64,000 bases of DNA, from positions 34,266 through 98,265 of the forward strand of contig CALEIK010000034.1 of NCBI GenBank assembly GCA_937876195.1, read 5' to 3'. Shown here piece by piece: positions 36,999-46,521 of this stretch; position 1 is the stretch's first letter; each line of letters begins with the position of its first letter. Origin of the DNA: an uncultured Flavobacteriales bacterium. GTDB taxonomy: Bacteria > Bacteroidota > Bacteroidia > Flavobacteriales_D > Crocinitomicaceae. The translations under genes were made by a program, and so were the position numbers. The notes under the pieces were generated by a model. That model saw only the letters and a program-made list of their open reading frames with translations. It was not told the DNA's origin and did not search any database.

Positions 36999-39284
36999 TT
37001 GAAGGCAAACCAACTATATATACTACTCTTTTGTTTGTCATTCGCCTCATTTGGAAATGCTCAAGAAAGAATTGGTCTAGTACTTAGTGGTGGTGGAGCT
37101 ACTGGTTTTGCCCATATCGGCGTTTTAAAAGCTCTTGAGGAAAATAATATCCCCATCGATTTCATTACAGGAACATCGGCAGGTGCTCTTGTGGGAAGTT
37201 TATACGCCGTCGGTTATAGTCCTGAACAAATTGAGGCTTTTGTTTTAAGTGATGAATTTCAGGTCATGGCAGCTGGTGATATTCATCCACAACAACGATT
37301 TATTTTTAGAGAAGAAGATCAGGATGCATCTATGTTTGGCGTTTCTTTGGCTCAGGACAGTATTCTAAAAAAATCATTACCGACAAACTTCACATCTTCT
37401 ACCTTGCTGGATTACAATATGATGCGCATTCTAGGTCCAGCATCAGCTTCCAATGGTTATGATTTCGACAAATTATTTGTTCCGTTCCGATGCGTAGCTT
37501 CAGATATTGCTAGTAAACGTAGTGTCATTCTAAAAGATGGACACTTAAATGAAGCGGTGCGTGCCTCGATGTCCTACCCCTTCTTTTTTAAACCAATAAA
37601 AATTGACGGCGTCCTTTTGTTTGATGGAGGGCTTTATAACAACTTCCCTGCTAACGTAATGTACGAGGCTTTTGACCCAGATTTCATCATTGGGAGCAAC
37701 GTTTCTTACAATGCCGAACTGCCAGATGAAGACGATATTATCAGTCAACTTACAAATATGTTGGTCAGCTACTCTGATTTCGCTCTTCCCTGCGAGCAAG
37801 GTCTGATTATTGCACCACATACCGACGTCTCTACTTTTTCATTCAAGGACGTTGAAGAGGCAATTAAAGATGGATACGATGCCGCTTTGTTGAAAGTAGA
37901 CTCACTGAAGACATTAATTACCAGAAGAAGTTCAAAAGAGGAATTGAGAAAACGACGAGAAGAATTCAAGGATCGACTTATTCCACTAACCGTTTCATCG
38001 ATCACTGCTGAATCAGAAAAGAAGCATATCACGTACGCCAGTAGGTCTATTCTAAAACGCAAGAAAAGTGAGCGTTTGACAGATAAGCAGTTGGAGCGTC
38101 GCTATTTTCGACTCAATTCAGTACCCCAAATTGATTTTATCTATCCGACGGTTAGTTTAAATCAAGACAGTACATACGACCTCAATGTGAATATTCGAAA
38201 AGCGAAAGAATTTAGGCTAGAAGTTGGAGGTCACTTTTCTTCACGACCTGTAACCACTGGATACGTTGGTGTCTCCTATCAGACCATTGGTAGGGTGATG
38301 ACAAAATCAAAATTAGAATCCTATTTTGGAAAATTCTACGGGTCGGCAAAAGCAAAGTTTACGTTGGAAATCCCAGCGGTAAACCCTGTTTCAATAAGTG
38401 CCTATTTCACCATGAATCGCTGGGATTACTTCAGAAGTTTCGCCACCTTTTTCGAGGATGTCAAACCATCATTCCTAGTTCAAAATGAAATGTATACTGG
38501 ACTGCAGCTAGATCACCCGATTGGAAACACAATCAAAAGTAGTTTCGATGCACGCTTCTTTGAAACAAGAGATCAATACTACCAAGATGACAGCTTCACG
38601 AATCAGGACACTGCCGATTTGACCCTGTTTTATGGTGGTGCTTTTCGATGGACATTTTTACAGAATACCCTGAACAGAATTCAATTTGCCTCTAGTGGAA
38701 GTATGTTTAAGTTTAGTGCGCGCTACATTTTCGGAAGAGAACATAGTATCTCGGGATCAACAGGCTTGATTCCTTACGACGTTAAGCAGAAGCATTCTTG
38801 GGTAAATTTCAGAATGGATTATCAAACATTCTTGGTAGATCTTCCTGTTTTTCACTTTGGGGTACAAACCCAGCTGGTCTATAACAACAACCCACTCTTC
38901 GCGAATTATACAGCAACTTTATTGTCGATGTCGGAATCCACGTTGGTCATAGACGCTCGCACCTATTTCCTACCAGAGTATCGATCCCCTCAATTTATTG
39001 CCGGTGGATTCAATTCTATTTTTAGCGTACGTAAGAACATTGATTTCCGAATTGACGGTTTTATCTATCAACCATTCGTCCAAGTCAATGAAAACACCGA
39101 CGGTACCTTACAACTCTCAAAATTATTTTCAGGGGGAACATTTATGGCATCGTCTTCGCTCATTTATCATAGTTTTATTGGACCAGTTCGTGTAACGGTC
39201 AACTACTTTCCTGAGCAACCGAATCCCATTGCATTTCAGTTTAGCCTTGGCTATGTACTGTTCAATGAACGCGCAATACGTTAA
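36999..39284 (+). CDS. Patatin-like phospholipase fused to outer-membrane barrel
   Basis: About 761 residues. A signal peptide (LFCLSFASFGNAQ) leads to a patatin domain: GLVLSGGGATGFAHIG oxyanion loop, GTSAG with the nucleophile Ser, and DGG (LFDGGLYNNFP) with the catalytic Asp. A linker and POTRA-like segment (LNVNIRKAKEFRLEV) and a C-terminal barrel of the BamA/surface-antigen type follow, as in PlpD proteins. No in-frame ATG exists near the N-terminus; TTG 36999 places the signal peptide correctly and follows a -7 box. It should hydrolyse lipids at the outer membrane or in secreted form. Confidence 0.88.
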   Translation: MKANQLYILLFCLSFASFGNAQERIGLVLSGGGATGFAHIGVLKALEENNIPIDFITGTSAGALVGSLYAVGYSPEQIEAFVLSDEFQVMAAGDIHPQQRFIFREEDQDASMFGVSLAQDSILKKSLPTNFTSSTLLDYNMMRILGPASASNGYDFDKLFVPFRCVASDIASKRSVILKDGHLNEAVRASMSYPFFFKPIKIDGVLLFDGGLYNNFPANVMYEAFDPDFIIGSNVSYNAELPDEDDIISQLTNMLVSYSDFALPCEQGLIIAPHTDVSTFSFKDVEEAIKDGYDAALLKVDSLKTLITRRSSKEELRKRREEFKDRLIPLTVSSITAESEKKHITYASRSILKRKKSERLTDKQLERRYFRLNSVPQIDFIYPTVSLNQDSTYDLNVNIRKAKEFRLEVGGHFSSRPVTTGYVGVSYQTIGRVMTKSKLESYFGKFYGSAKAKFTLEIPAVNPVSISAYFTMNRWDYFRSFATFFEDVKPSFLVQNEMYTGLQLDHPIGNTIKSSFDARFFETRDQYYQDDSFTNQDTADLTLFYGGAFRWTFLQNTLNRIQFASSGSMFKFSARYIFGREHSISGSTGLIPYDVKQKHSWVNFRMDYQTFLVDLPVFHFGVQTQLVYNNNPLFANYTATLLSMSESTLVIDARTYFLPEYRSPQFIAGGFNSIFSVRKNIDFRIDGFIYQPFVQVNENTDGTLQLSKLFSGGTFMASSSLIYHSFIGPVRVTVNYFPEQPNPIAFQFSLGYVLFNERAIR

Positions 39285-39373
39285 ATCGAGTTGTAATGAA
39301 CAATGTAACATTTAGTTGTCTTTGCGTATATTCGCAGTTAGAAAAGAACAAAAACTTCGCAACAGTATAGAAA

Positions 39374-40441
39374 ATGGGGAAAATTATTTGTGGAATTCAA
39401 CAAATGGGGATCGGAGTTCCAGATGTACAAGAAATTTGGAAATGGTACCGTAAATTCTTTGGAATTAACATTCGTGTTTTTGAAGACGCTGCGGAAGCAC
39501 CTTTGATGACGCAATATACTGGTGATAAAGTACAATCCAGAACCGCTACATTGGCGTTGAGCATGGAAAGCGGTGGTGGATTTGAAATATGGCAGTATAC
39601 ATCACGGGGTACTGAAAAAGCAGCTTTTGACATTCAACTGGGTGATTATGGCTTATACGCCTGTCGCATAAAGTCGCGAGATGTTCAGAAAACCTACGCT
39701 TACTTTAAAGAGAATAACGCGAAAATTATCGGTGAACTAACGAAAGCTCCGAATGGTGAGTATACTTTTTTTGTAGAAGACCCGAATGGAAATGTTTTCA
39801 ATGTTGTGCAGGGAACCGATTGGTTCAAAAACACCAAACACCCTTCTCATTGCGGTGCTGTTGCAGGTACGATGATTGGGGTCAGCAACATAGAGCAATC
39901 GCTTGCGTTGTACCAAGACGTACTAGGATACGAAACAATTGAATACGATGAAACTGGAGTTTTTGACGACTTGAAAGGGCTTCCCCAAGGAAACACGAAA
40001 TTCCGACGCGTGCTTCTTGCGCACAAAGAAGAAAGAAAAGGACCTTTCGCAAAATTGCTTGGACGTTCAAAAATTGAGTTGATTCAATCCCTTGAAAGAA
40101 CAGATTGCCGTAAAATTTTTGAAAATCGTTTTTGGGGTGATTGGGGATTCATTCACCTATGCTTCGATATTCAGGGAATGGATGATCTGCAGAAAGAATG
40201 TGAAGAAAAAGGATTCCCGTTCACTGTCGATAGCTCAAATACGTTCGATATGGGAGAAGCTGGAGGTCGATTTTCGTATGTGGAAGATCCTGATGGTGCC
40301 TTGATTGAATTTGTAGAAACGCACAAAGTTCCTATCATGGAAAAACTAGGTTGGTACATCCATTTACAAAAACGAGAGCAGGGGAAATCCTTACCAAATT
40401 GGATCCTTCGTGCCATGGGAATGAACAAAGTCAAAGACTAG
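39374..40441 (+). CDS. Two-domain VOC-superfamily protein
   Basis: A 355-residue cytosolic protein with two vicinal-oxygen-chelate (glyoxalase-like) domains, at about 1-150 and 165-330. Each ends in the typical edge strand with a possible metal-ligand acid (FFVEDPNGNVFNVV and YVEDPDGALIEFVETH). The second domain has a His near its start (HCGAVAG) and another in FIHLCFD. This resembles dioxygenases and glyoxalases, but I cannot name a substrate. It stands alone between two promoters, with a TATATTCG box at 39327-39334 as a weak -7. Confidence 0.8.
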   Translation: MGKIICGIQQMGIGVPDVQEIWKWYRKFFGINIRVFEDAAEAPLMTQYTGDKVQSRTATLALSMESGGGFEIWQYTSRGTEKAAFDIQLGDYGLYACRIKSRDVQKTYAYFKENNAKIIGELTKAPNGEYTFFVEDPNGNVFNVVQGTDWFKNTKHPSHCGAVAGTMIGVSNIEQSLALYQDVLGYETIEYDETGVFDDLKGLPQGNTKFRRVLLAHKEERKGPFAKLLGRSKIELIQSLERTDCRKIFENRFWGDWGFIHLCFDIQGMDDLQKECEEKGFPFTVDSSNTFDMGEAGGRFSYVEDPDGALIEFVETHKVPIMEKLGWYIHLQKREQGKSLPNWILRAMGMNKVKD

Positions 40442-40502
40442 TCATATAGCTAAATGTCGGTTTTATTGATTGTACAGTTATCTTTCCAATGACTTATTTT
40501 CG

Positions 40503-40510
40503 TACCTTTG
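40503..40510 (+). promoter_or_regulatory. Predicted -7 box of the DUF4249-like gene
   Basis: TACCTTTG matches TAnnTTTG and lies 18 bp before the ATG at 40529. Confidence 0.5.
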
Positions 40511-40528
40511 AAAAATACTCTTTAAAAA

Positions 40529-41611
40529 ATGAAAAATATACTCTTCGCTCTTGCAACTTTTATTGGTTTAACCTTATCCCTTTCGTCTTGTAATGAAGAC
40601 ATTGAAAAGACTGGCCCATTTGTAGAAACGGCAGTTGTTTATGGTCTTTTAAATCAAGCAGATACTGTTCACTACATAAAAGTAACGCGGGCATTTATCG
40701 GTCCTGGTAATGCATTGGAAATTGCGAAAATTCCTGATTCAAGCTATTTCAATTCAGTAACGGGAACTGTTCGAGAATTGACCTCAGGTCGAGTTTTCAC
40801 TCTAAGAGATACCATCATACCAAACAAGGAAACGAACGGTGCTTTTTACGCTCCAGAGCAAAAAGTATATTATTTCACAACACAAGCGACTTCTCCATTG
40901 GATGAAAACTCCATTTTTAAATTGGATCTGAACATTAACAACGGTGCTTTCAAAATTACTGGAGAAACTGAATTGGTAAGAGGAATTACATCTTCCATTT
41001 CAGGGCAGAACCAACCATTTAAGTTTGTTGATGGCTCCACTGGTGATTATAAGACAACCACAATAATGGTGTCAAATACTGGAAATGCACATCAGATAAA
41101 CACTACAGTAGAAGTTAATTTTTCAGAATGGACTGGAACAGACACTACGGTTAGAACATTTCTTTGGAACCTTGGAGACGCAGAAGTACAACCAAATTCT
41201 TCGCAATCTTTTCAGGCTAATGGAGCAACATTTTATGAACTTATAAGGGATAATTGTACGGAGGATGCCACTATTGAACGAAAGATTAATTCTATGACTG
41301 CTCATATCACAGGTGGATCAGAAGTCTTATACAATTATATTCTTGTAAACGAACCAAGCTCTTCATTGGCACAAAGTAAGCCAACATATACAAATCTTGA
41401 AGCGACCAACGGTCATCCAGTGGTGGGTATTTTCGCTGCACGACAAACGGTGAGTTATAACAAACCTTTTATAGGAGGAATCGATCAAATCCGCTGTCTT
41501 GACAAACCAAGCACGGCACGATTGTGTATCGGGGCTATCACGAGTCCCTATAATTTCTGTAGTGACCACCCTGCTGATATTTTATCAGCCGAAGATTGGG
41601 TCTGTGATTAA
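40529..41611 (+). CDS. DUF4249-like outer-membrane/periplasmic lipoprotein
   Basis: A 360-residue lipoprotein. The signal ends with the lipobox SSC before NEDIEK. The start of the mature domain (ETAVVYGLLNQADTVHYIKV) matches the beginning of DUF4249 proteins, which in Bacteroidota are often encoded next to TonB-dependent receptors. No receptor is adjacent here; the nearest is about 5 kb away on the other strand. The body is beta-rich, with six or more Cys residues clustered near the C-terminus (IRCLDKPSTARLCIG, FCSDH, WVCD) that could form disulfides. Function unknown. Confidence 0.75.
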   Translation: MKNILFALATFIGLTLSLSSCNEDIEKTGPFVETAVVYGLLNQADTVHYIKVTRAFIGPGNALEIAKIPDSSYFNSVTGTVRELTSGRVFTLRDTIIPNKETNGAFYAPEQKVYYFTTQATSPLDENSIFKLDLNINNGAFKITGETELVRGITSSISGQNQPFKFVDGSTGDYKTTTIMVSNTGNAHQINTTVEVNFSEWTGTDTTVRTFLWNLGDAEVQPNSSQSFQANGATFYELIRDNCTEDATIERKINSMTAHITGGSEVLYNYILVNEPSSSLAQSKPTYTNLEATNGHPVVGIFAARQTVSYNKPFIGGIDQIRCLDKPSTARLCIGAITSPYNFCSDHPADILSAEDWVCD

Positions 41612-41668
41612 TGAAAATTAGCTTTTAACCTGAGTTCAAATCTTCTTTATTGTTATTACCTTTAGCGT

Positions 41669-44149
41669 ATGTCTGAAAGGAAAACGCTTTTTGTCGATGT
41701 AATTCTTCCTATTCCCATCCATCGGGAGTTTACCTACCGTGTTCCTTTTGAATTAAACACTGAAGTATTCGCTGGTGCGCGTGTTGTTGTGCCCTTCGGA
41801 CGAGCAAAACTAATTACTGGGATTATTACCTCCGTACACGAAAATGTACCTGCTTACACGACTAAGTACATAGAGCATTTATTGGATGAGCAGGCCATCA
41901 TAACACCGATTCAATACAACTTTTGGAAATGGATTTCAAATTATTACATGGCTCCTATTGGCGATGTAATGAATGCAGCACTGCCCTCTAATTTTAAACT
42001 GGCAAGTGAAACCAAAATTGTTCTTCATCCTGATTATTCAATTGACTTCAAGTTACTAACGGAACGTGAAATTGAGATTGTCCAAACATTAGAAATAAGA
42101 GAAATTCTTGATCTCAAAGAAATTTCAGAATTGATTGGCATCAAAACGATTCAACCGATTATCAAAAACCTCATCGATAAAAAAGCAATTCTCTCCCTCG
42201 AGGAGTTAAATGAGAAATTCACACCTAAAACTGCTGTTTTTGTGAGGTTGACCGATAATTTTTTGAAAGAAGAACAACTGAATGACTTTATCGCGTCGAT
42301 TGAACAGGTGAAAAGCAAGGAAAAGCAACTCGATGCACTATTGAAGATTCTTCAACTTGGGAGCTACCACAACGCCTCGATGCAGCCGATTTTGAGAAAG
42401 GACCTTATTGACATGGATGTTTCTCAATCATCTTTAAATACGCTAGAAAAGAATGGTGTTATTCACCAGAAAAAGCTAGAAATCACGCGACTTCATCCCT
42501 TAACAGATGAGGAAAAGCAATTCAAGGCACTTTCACCCGCTCAAAATGTAGCACTGGACGAAATTCATCAATCTTTTGAACAAAATAAGGTAGCATTGCT
42601 TCATGGCGTGACTGGTTCTGGAAAAACTGAGATTTATGTTCAATTGACCCAAGAAAGTTTAGACTTAGGTAAACAAGTGCTGTTTCTACTACCAGAGATT
42701 GCACTGACTACTCAGTTAATTCAGCGTTTATCGGCTTACTTTGGAGAGCAGATTGGTGTTTACCACTCCAAATTCAATCAGAATGAGCGCGTAGAAATTT
42801 GGAACAATGTCCTGAACGACAATCCAAATCAATATCGCATCGTCTTAGGTGCTCGCTCTTCCATTTTTTTGCCTTACCAAGACTTAGGCTTAGTGATTGT
42901 GGATGAAGAACACGAATCAAGTTTCAAACAATACGACCCTTCACCTAGATACAACGCGCGTGATTGTGCCATTGTATTGGCAGCTATGCACAAAGCAAAT
43001 GTGGTTCTAGGTTCAGCAACACCTTCGATTGAGAGCTTTCACAATGCGAAAACAGGCAAATATCAGTTGGTCTCTTTAACCGACCGTTTTGGCAGTGTAC
43101 TCATGCCAGAAATACTCTGTGCGAATGTGAGAAAAGAACGAAAACAGAAGAGTATGCAGTCGCACTTTACCACATTTCTTGTGGATCATATGCGCGAAGC
43201 ACTTGCAATTGATGAGCAAATCATTCTTTTTCAAAACCGACGCGGATACACACCTCTTTGGATGTGTGAAATCTGTAATTGGACGCCAAAATGCAAGAAT
43301 TGCGATGTTTCTCTCACCTACCACAAACACACCAACAACTTAAAATGTCACTATTGCAGTTACACGACGAAACCTGTTGGAAGCTGCGGTGCATGCGGAA
43401 GTAACCGACTTGAAATGCTAGGATTTGGAACAGAGAAAATCGAAGACGAACTGTCCTTGATGTTCCCTGACAAAGTCGTGAAACGCCTAGATTTAGATAC
43501 CACACGTTCCAAAAATGCGTATGAAACGATTCTAAACGAATTTGATGCTGGCAACATTGATATTTTGATTGGAACCCAAATGGTGACCAAAGGTTTGGAC
43601 TTCAGCAATGTGAATTTAGTGGGTATTTTAGATGCAGACATGTTGCTAAATCGCGCCAATTTCAGAGCGTTTGAGCGTTCATTTCAGCTCATGACTCAAG
43701 TAGCAGGTCGTTCAGGAAGAAGAGAAAAACGCGGAAAGGTAATTATTCAAACGGGAGATCCTGATCATTGGGTGATTGAAAAAGTCATCGACCATGATTA
43801 TGTCGGATTTTTTGAAAGTGAGATCATTGAACGCGAGAATTATTTCTATCCGCCCTTTTTCAAAATCATTGAAATTACACTAAAGAACAGAGATGAGAAC
43901 ATTGTGAACAAAGCGGCAAGTGATTTGGCAAGCATGCTAAGGGACAGTTTCAAAGAAAGAGTGTTAGGACCAGAATTTCCTGTTGTTAAGCGTATTCATA
44001 ACTTGTTCCTAAAAAAAATCACCCTCAAAATTGAGCGTGATGCAGTGGATAAAAAAGTAAAGGAACGCATTCATCAAATCATCGATGAATTTTATAGCGT
44101 TCCTTCAAATAAGTCAATTCGCGTAGTTATAGACGTTGATCCCGCTTAA
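41669..44149 (+). CDS. priA: Primosomal protein N' (PriA helicase)
   Basis: An 826-residue 3'-to-5' replication-restart helicase. It has the N-terminal 3'-DNA-binding domain, Walker A GVTGSGKTEIY, Walker B with DEEH (VIVDEEHESSF), and the zinc-binding insertion with eight cysteines in four CxxC-type pairs (CEIC, CKNC, CHYC, CGAC). The final motifs GTQMVTKGLDF and QVAGRSGR are clear. It reloads the replicative helicase at stalled forks. Its stop codon overlaps the stop of the converging rpoD gene by 4 bp, leaving no room for a terminator between them. Confidence 0.97.
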   Translation: MSERKTLFVDVILPIPIHREFTYRVPFELNTEVFAGARVVVPFGRAKLITGIITSVHENVPAYTTKYIEHLLDEQAIITPIQYNFWKWISNYYMAPIGDVMNAALPSNFKLASETKIVLHPDYSIDFKLLTEREIEIVQTLEIREILDLKEISELIGIKTIQPIIKNLIDKKAILSLEELNEKFTPKTAVFVRLTDNFLKEEQLNDFIASIEQVKSKEKQLDALLKILQLGSYHNASMQPILRKDLIDMDVSQSSLNTLEKNGVIHQKKLEITRLHPLTDEEKQFKALSPAQNVALDEIHQSFEQNKVALLHGVTGSGKTEIYVQLTQESLDLGKQVLFLLPEIALTTQLIQRLSAYFGEQIGVYHSKFNQNERVEIWNNVLNDNPNQYRIVLGARSSIFLPYQDLGLVIVDEEHESSFKQYDPSPRYNARDCAIVLAAMHKANVVLGSATPSIESFHNAKTGKYQLVSLTDRFGSVLMPEILCANVRKERKQKSMQSHFTTFLVDHMREALAIDEQIILFQNRRGYTPLWMCEICNWTPKCKNCDVSLTYHKHTNNLKCHYCSYTTKPVGSCGACGSNRLEMLGFGTEKIEDELSLMFPDKVVKRLDLDTTRSKNAYETILNEFDAGNIDILIGTQMVTKGLDFSNVNLVGILDADMLLNRANFRAFERSFQLMTQVAGRSGRREKRGKVIIQTGDPDHWVIEKVIDHDYVGFFESEIIERENYFYPPFFKIIEITLKNRDENIVNKAASDLASMLRDSFKERVLGPEFPVVKRIHNLFLKKITLKIERDAVDKKVKERIHQIIDEFYSVPSNKSIRVVIDVDPA

Positions 44150-45015
44150 CCAAGGTATGATTTTAGCATCCGGCTTCGAGATGTATGCTTTAACCTACGA
44201 ATTGCTTTTTCTTTTATCTGTCGAACTCTTTCTCTTGTGAGATCGAATCTTTCACCAATTTCTTCTAATGTCATTGTTGTTCGCCCGTTTAAACCAAAAT
44301 AGAGTCGAACCACATCTCCTTCGCGACTTGTCAGTGTTGACAGTGATCGCTCAATTTCTTTCTGTAATGATTCATACACCAACGCATTTTCAGGTCCAGG
44401 CAATGAATCATTCGGTAATAAGTCGTACATACTTGAGGATGATTCGTCCCCTTCCATCAATGGTGCATCCATCGAAACGTGTCTACTGTTATTTTGCAAT
44501 GAAGTTCTCACCTCATTGACAGAAACATCTAAGAACTCTGCCAACTCATCCGCAGAAGGTGGGCGCTCCAATTGTTGTTCCAATTCAGAAAACGCTCTAT
44601 TTATCTTATTTATTGTTCCAATTTTATTCAAAGGCAAACGCACAATTCTCGCTTGTTCCGCCAATGCCTGTAGAATCGATTGTCGAATCCACCATACGGC
44701 GTAGGAGATAAACTTAAATCCACGACTTTCATCAAATCGCTCGGCGGCCTTTATCAAACCTAAGTTTCCTTCATTGATCAAATCAGGTAAGGAAAGTCCT
44801 TGATTTTGATATTGCTTCGAGACAGAAACGACAAATCGAAGGTTCGCCTTCGTCAAGCGGTCCAACGCTTTTCGATCACCCGCCTTAATTCTTCTCGCTA
44901 ACTCTACCTCTTCTTCAGCAGTAATTAGATCTACTCGTCCAATTTCCTGTAAATACTTATCAAGAGACGCTGTCTCCCGATTCGTAACTTGCTTGGTGAT
45001 TTTTAATTGTCTCAT
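44146..45015 (-). CDS. rpoD: Primary RNA polymerase sigma factor
   Basis: A 289-residue sigma-70 of the short Bacteroidota form, which lacks the long N-terminal region 1.1 of other phyla. Region 1.2/2 (LDKYLQEIGRVDLITAEEE, NLRFVVSVSKQY, FISYAVWWIRQSI), region 3 (RPPSADELAEFLDVS) and region 4 (EEIGERFDLTRERVRQIKEKA) are complete. It should recognise the TTTG / TAnnTTTG promoters seen in this window. It converges with priA and is divergent from the phosphatase gene. Confidence 0.97.
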   Translation of the reverse strand: MRQLKITKQVTNRETASLDKYLQEIGRVDLITAEEEVELARRIKAGDRKALDRLTKANLRFVVSVSKQYQNQGLSLPDLINEGNLGLIKAAERFDESRGFKFISYAVWWIRQSILQALAEQARIVRLPLNKIGTINKINRAFSELEQQLERPPSADELAEFLDVSVNEVRTSLQNNSRHVSMDAPLMEGDESSSSMYDLLPNDSLPGPENALVYESLQKEIERSLSTLTSREGDVVRLYFGLNGRTTMTLEEIGERFDLTRERVRQIKEKAIRRLKHTSRSRMLKSYLG

Positions 45016-45046
45016 ATAAAAGTATTTATATTATACCTACTTATAT

Positions 45047-45084
45047 AACGTCCAACTAAGTATAAAGTTGGGTCGTTTTTTTTA
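45047..45084 (+). terminator. Plus-strand terminator beyond the 5' end of rpoD
   Basis: AACG and CCAAC pair with GTTGG and CGTT, with a small bulge, around a 10-nt loop, and eight T residues follow. It faces plus-strand transcription, yet the nearest plus-strand gene upstream is priA, whose end is 900 bp away with all of rpoD antisense in between. Confidence 0.65.
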
Positions 45085-45174
45085 AAAAATCATAATAAAT
45101 GAACATTCTTCTGCTACTGCAATTCGTTTACTGCTTTTCAATGAATATTTAGCCCTTTGTATCGATTCAATCCT

Positions 45175-45182
45175 TATTTTTG
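45175..45182 (+). promoter_or_regulatory. Predicted -7 box of the phosphatase gene
   Basis: TATTTTTG fits TAnnTTTG and ends 5 bp before the ATG at 45188, so the leader would be very short. The TTTG at 45156-45159 is only 15 bp upstream, closer than usual. Confidence 0.35.
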
Positions 45183-45187
45183 TTTTT

Positions 45188-45649
45188 ATGAGAATATTGA
45201 TGGTTTGTTTAGGAAATATTTGTCGCTCGCCCCTAGCTGATGGTTTGCTAAAAAGTAAGGTTGACTCCCTCGGTTTAGACGTAGTTGTAGATTCCGCAGG
45301 CACGTCCAGCTATCATGTAGGACATTCTCCAGATGCACGCATGAGAGCAACAGCGCGTGAAAGAGGAATCTCGATTGACGAACTTGAGGCGAGACAGTTT
45401 ACGGTTCAGGATTTCAACGACTTCGACCTGATTTACGCCATGGATCAAAGCAATTACCAGAATATTGTTGACCTTGCGCGATCAGAAGACGACAAGTCAA
45501 AAGTGCATTTAATACTCAATGAATCGCACCCGAATAAAAATCTCGAAGTTCCTGACCCCTATTTTGGAGGTGATCAAGGTTTTATAGAAGTTTACGAAAT
45601 CTTAGATGAAGCAACGGATGCGATCATCAAAAACAGACTCAAGCAATGA
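45188..45649 (+). CDS. Low-molecular-weight protein-tyrosine phosphatase
   Basis: A 153-residue phosphatase with the CX5R active-site loop at the very N-terminus (CLGNICRSPLADG; nucleophile Cys7) and the general-acid Asp in VPDPYFGG near residue 123. Length and motifs match the family, which removes phosphate from tyrosines in proteins, for instance tyrosine kinases of polysaccharide export. No such kinase is nearby. It overlaps the next gene by 4 bp (ATGA), so both form an operon. Confidence 0.94.
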   Translation: MRILMVCLGNICRSPLADGLLKSKVDSLGLDVVVDSAGTSSYHVGHSPDARMRATARERGISIDELEARQFTVQDFNDFDLIYAMDQSNYQNIVDLARSEDDKSKVHLILNESHPNKNLEVPDPYFGGDQGFIEVYEILDEATDAIIKNRLKQ

Positions 45650-46359
45650 CAAAAGGAAAAATATGGCTCATTCCAACCACACTTGGAGGAGAATCAACAA
45701 CGGATATTATTCCTGAAGACGTTAGATCTTGGGTGATTGAGCTGCGATCATTTATTGTAGAAGATATAAAATCTGCTCGACGTTTTTTGCGAAAGTTAGA
45801 TCGAACTTTCCCCATCGATGAATCGACATTTTTTGTACTGAATAAGAAAACGAGTCCTGGTGATTTGATGAGTTTCATTCAACCAGCGCTTAAGGGAGAA
45901 AACATGGGAATCATGTCGGAAGCTGGTTGTCCCGGTGTTGCTGATCCAGGTGCGACTATTGTAGCACTGGCGCATCAACACGAAATTCGTGTTCAACCCT
46001 TGGTCGGACCTTCCTCTATCCTATTGACCTTGATGGGAAGTGGTTTTTCGGGACAAGAGTTTACATTTCACGGTTATTTGCCGAAGGATAGAAAAGATCG
46101 CATTTATGCACTGAAGAATTTCGAAGCGGACAACCGCCGATCGGGTTTTACGCATTTATTTATGGATACTCCCTTTCGAAATATGAATGTTCTCGATGAT
46201 ATGTTGAATGAGCTGGCCGATACAACGATGTTGTGCATCGCTTCCAGCATCACGCTTCCGCAAGAAGACATCCGAACCATGTCTGTCAAAGAATGGCGCG
46301 AAAAGGCGTATGATCTAGGGAAAAAGCCCACAATGTTTGCGATTGGGAAATTGCAGTAG
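45646..46359 (+). CDS. RsmI-like SAM-dependent methyltransferase (short form)
   Basis: A 237-residue tetrapyrrole-methylase-fold protein related to RsmI, the 16S rRNA 2'-O-methyltransferase acting on C1402. It has SEAGCPGVADPGATIVALAH and PLVGPSSILLTLMGSGF, the GP-loop characteristic of the family. It starts inside the stop of the phosphatase gene. At 237 residues it is shorter than classical RsmI (about 280) and lacks its C-terminal extension. Bacteroidota often carry such a short paralogue, so I keep the substrate open. Its stop is 1 bp before the left copy of the 23-bp direct repeat. Confidence 0.85.
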   Translation: MTKGKIWLIPTTLGGESTTDIIPEDVRSWVIELRSFIVEDIKSARRFLRKLDRTFPIDESTFFVLNKKTSPGDLMSFIQPALKGENMGIMSEAGCPGVADPGATIVALAHQHEIRVQPLVGPSSILLTLMGSGFSGQEFTFHGYLPKDRKDRIYALKNFEADNRRSGFTHLFMDTPFRNMNVLDDMLNELADTTMLCIASSITLPQEDIRTMSVKEWREKAYDLGKKPTMFAIGKLQ

Positions 46360-46360
46360 T

Positions 46361-46383
46361 ATTACTTCATTCCTCTTCGCTGC
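46361..46383. repeat. 23-bp direct repeat, left copy
   Basis: An exact copy, in the same orientation, of 50756-50778. It begins ATTACTTCATTCC and ends TTCGCTGC. Here it is non-coding, one base after the stop of the RsmI-like gene; the other copy is the 3' end of the TerB-DnaJ gene. The two copies flank 4.4 kb with three minus-strand genes. Confidence 0.85.
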
Positions 46384-46403
46384 ACAATTCTATACATTGA
46401 AAA

Positions 46404-46438
46404 CAAAAAATGGCATGAAAAATAATTTCCATGCCATT
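46404..46438 (-). terminator. Terminator of the ELWxxDGT/BNR operon
   Basis: AATGGCATG (46409-46417) and CATGCCATT (46430-46438) form a perfect 9-bp stem, extended by AAA/TTT with one bulge. Read on the minus strand it is followed by a T tract (plus-strand A residues 46404-46410). Confidence 0.8.
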
Positions 46439-46521
46439 CTTATTAACCTAGATTATTCAGTGATTGTAGGTTTTATTTTCTTCCAGTTAGTAGGATTTCA
46501 ATTTACTTTTACACGATTTCA

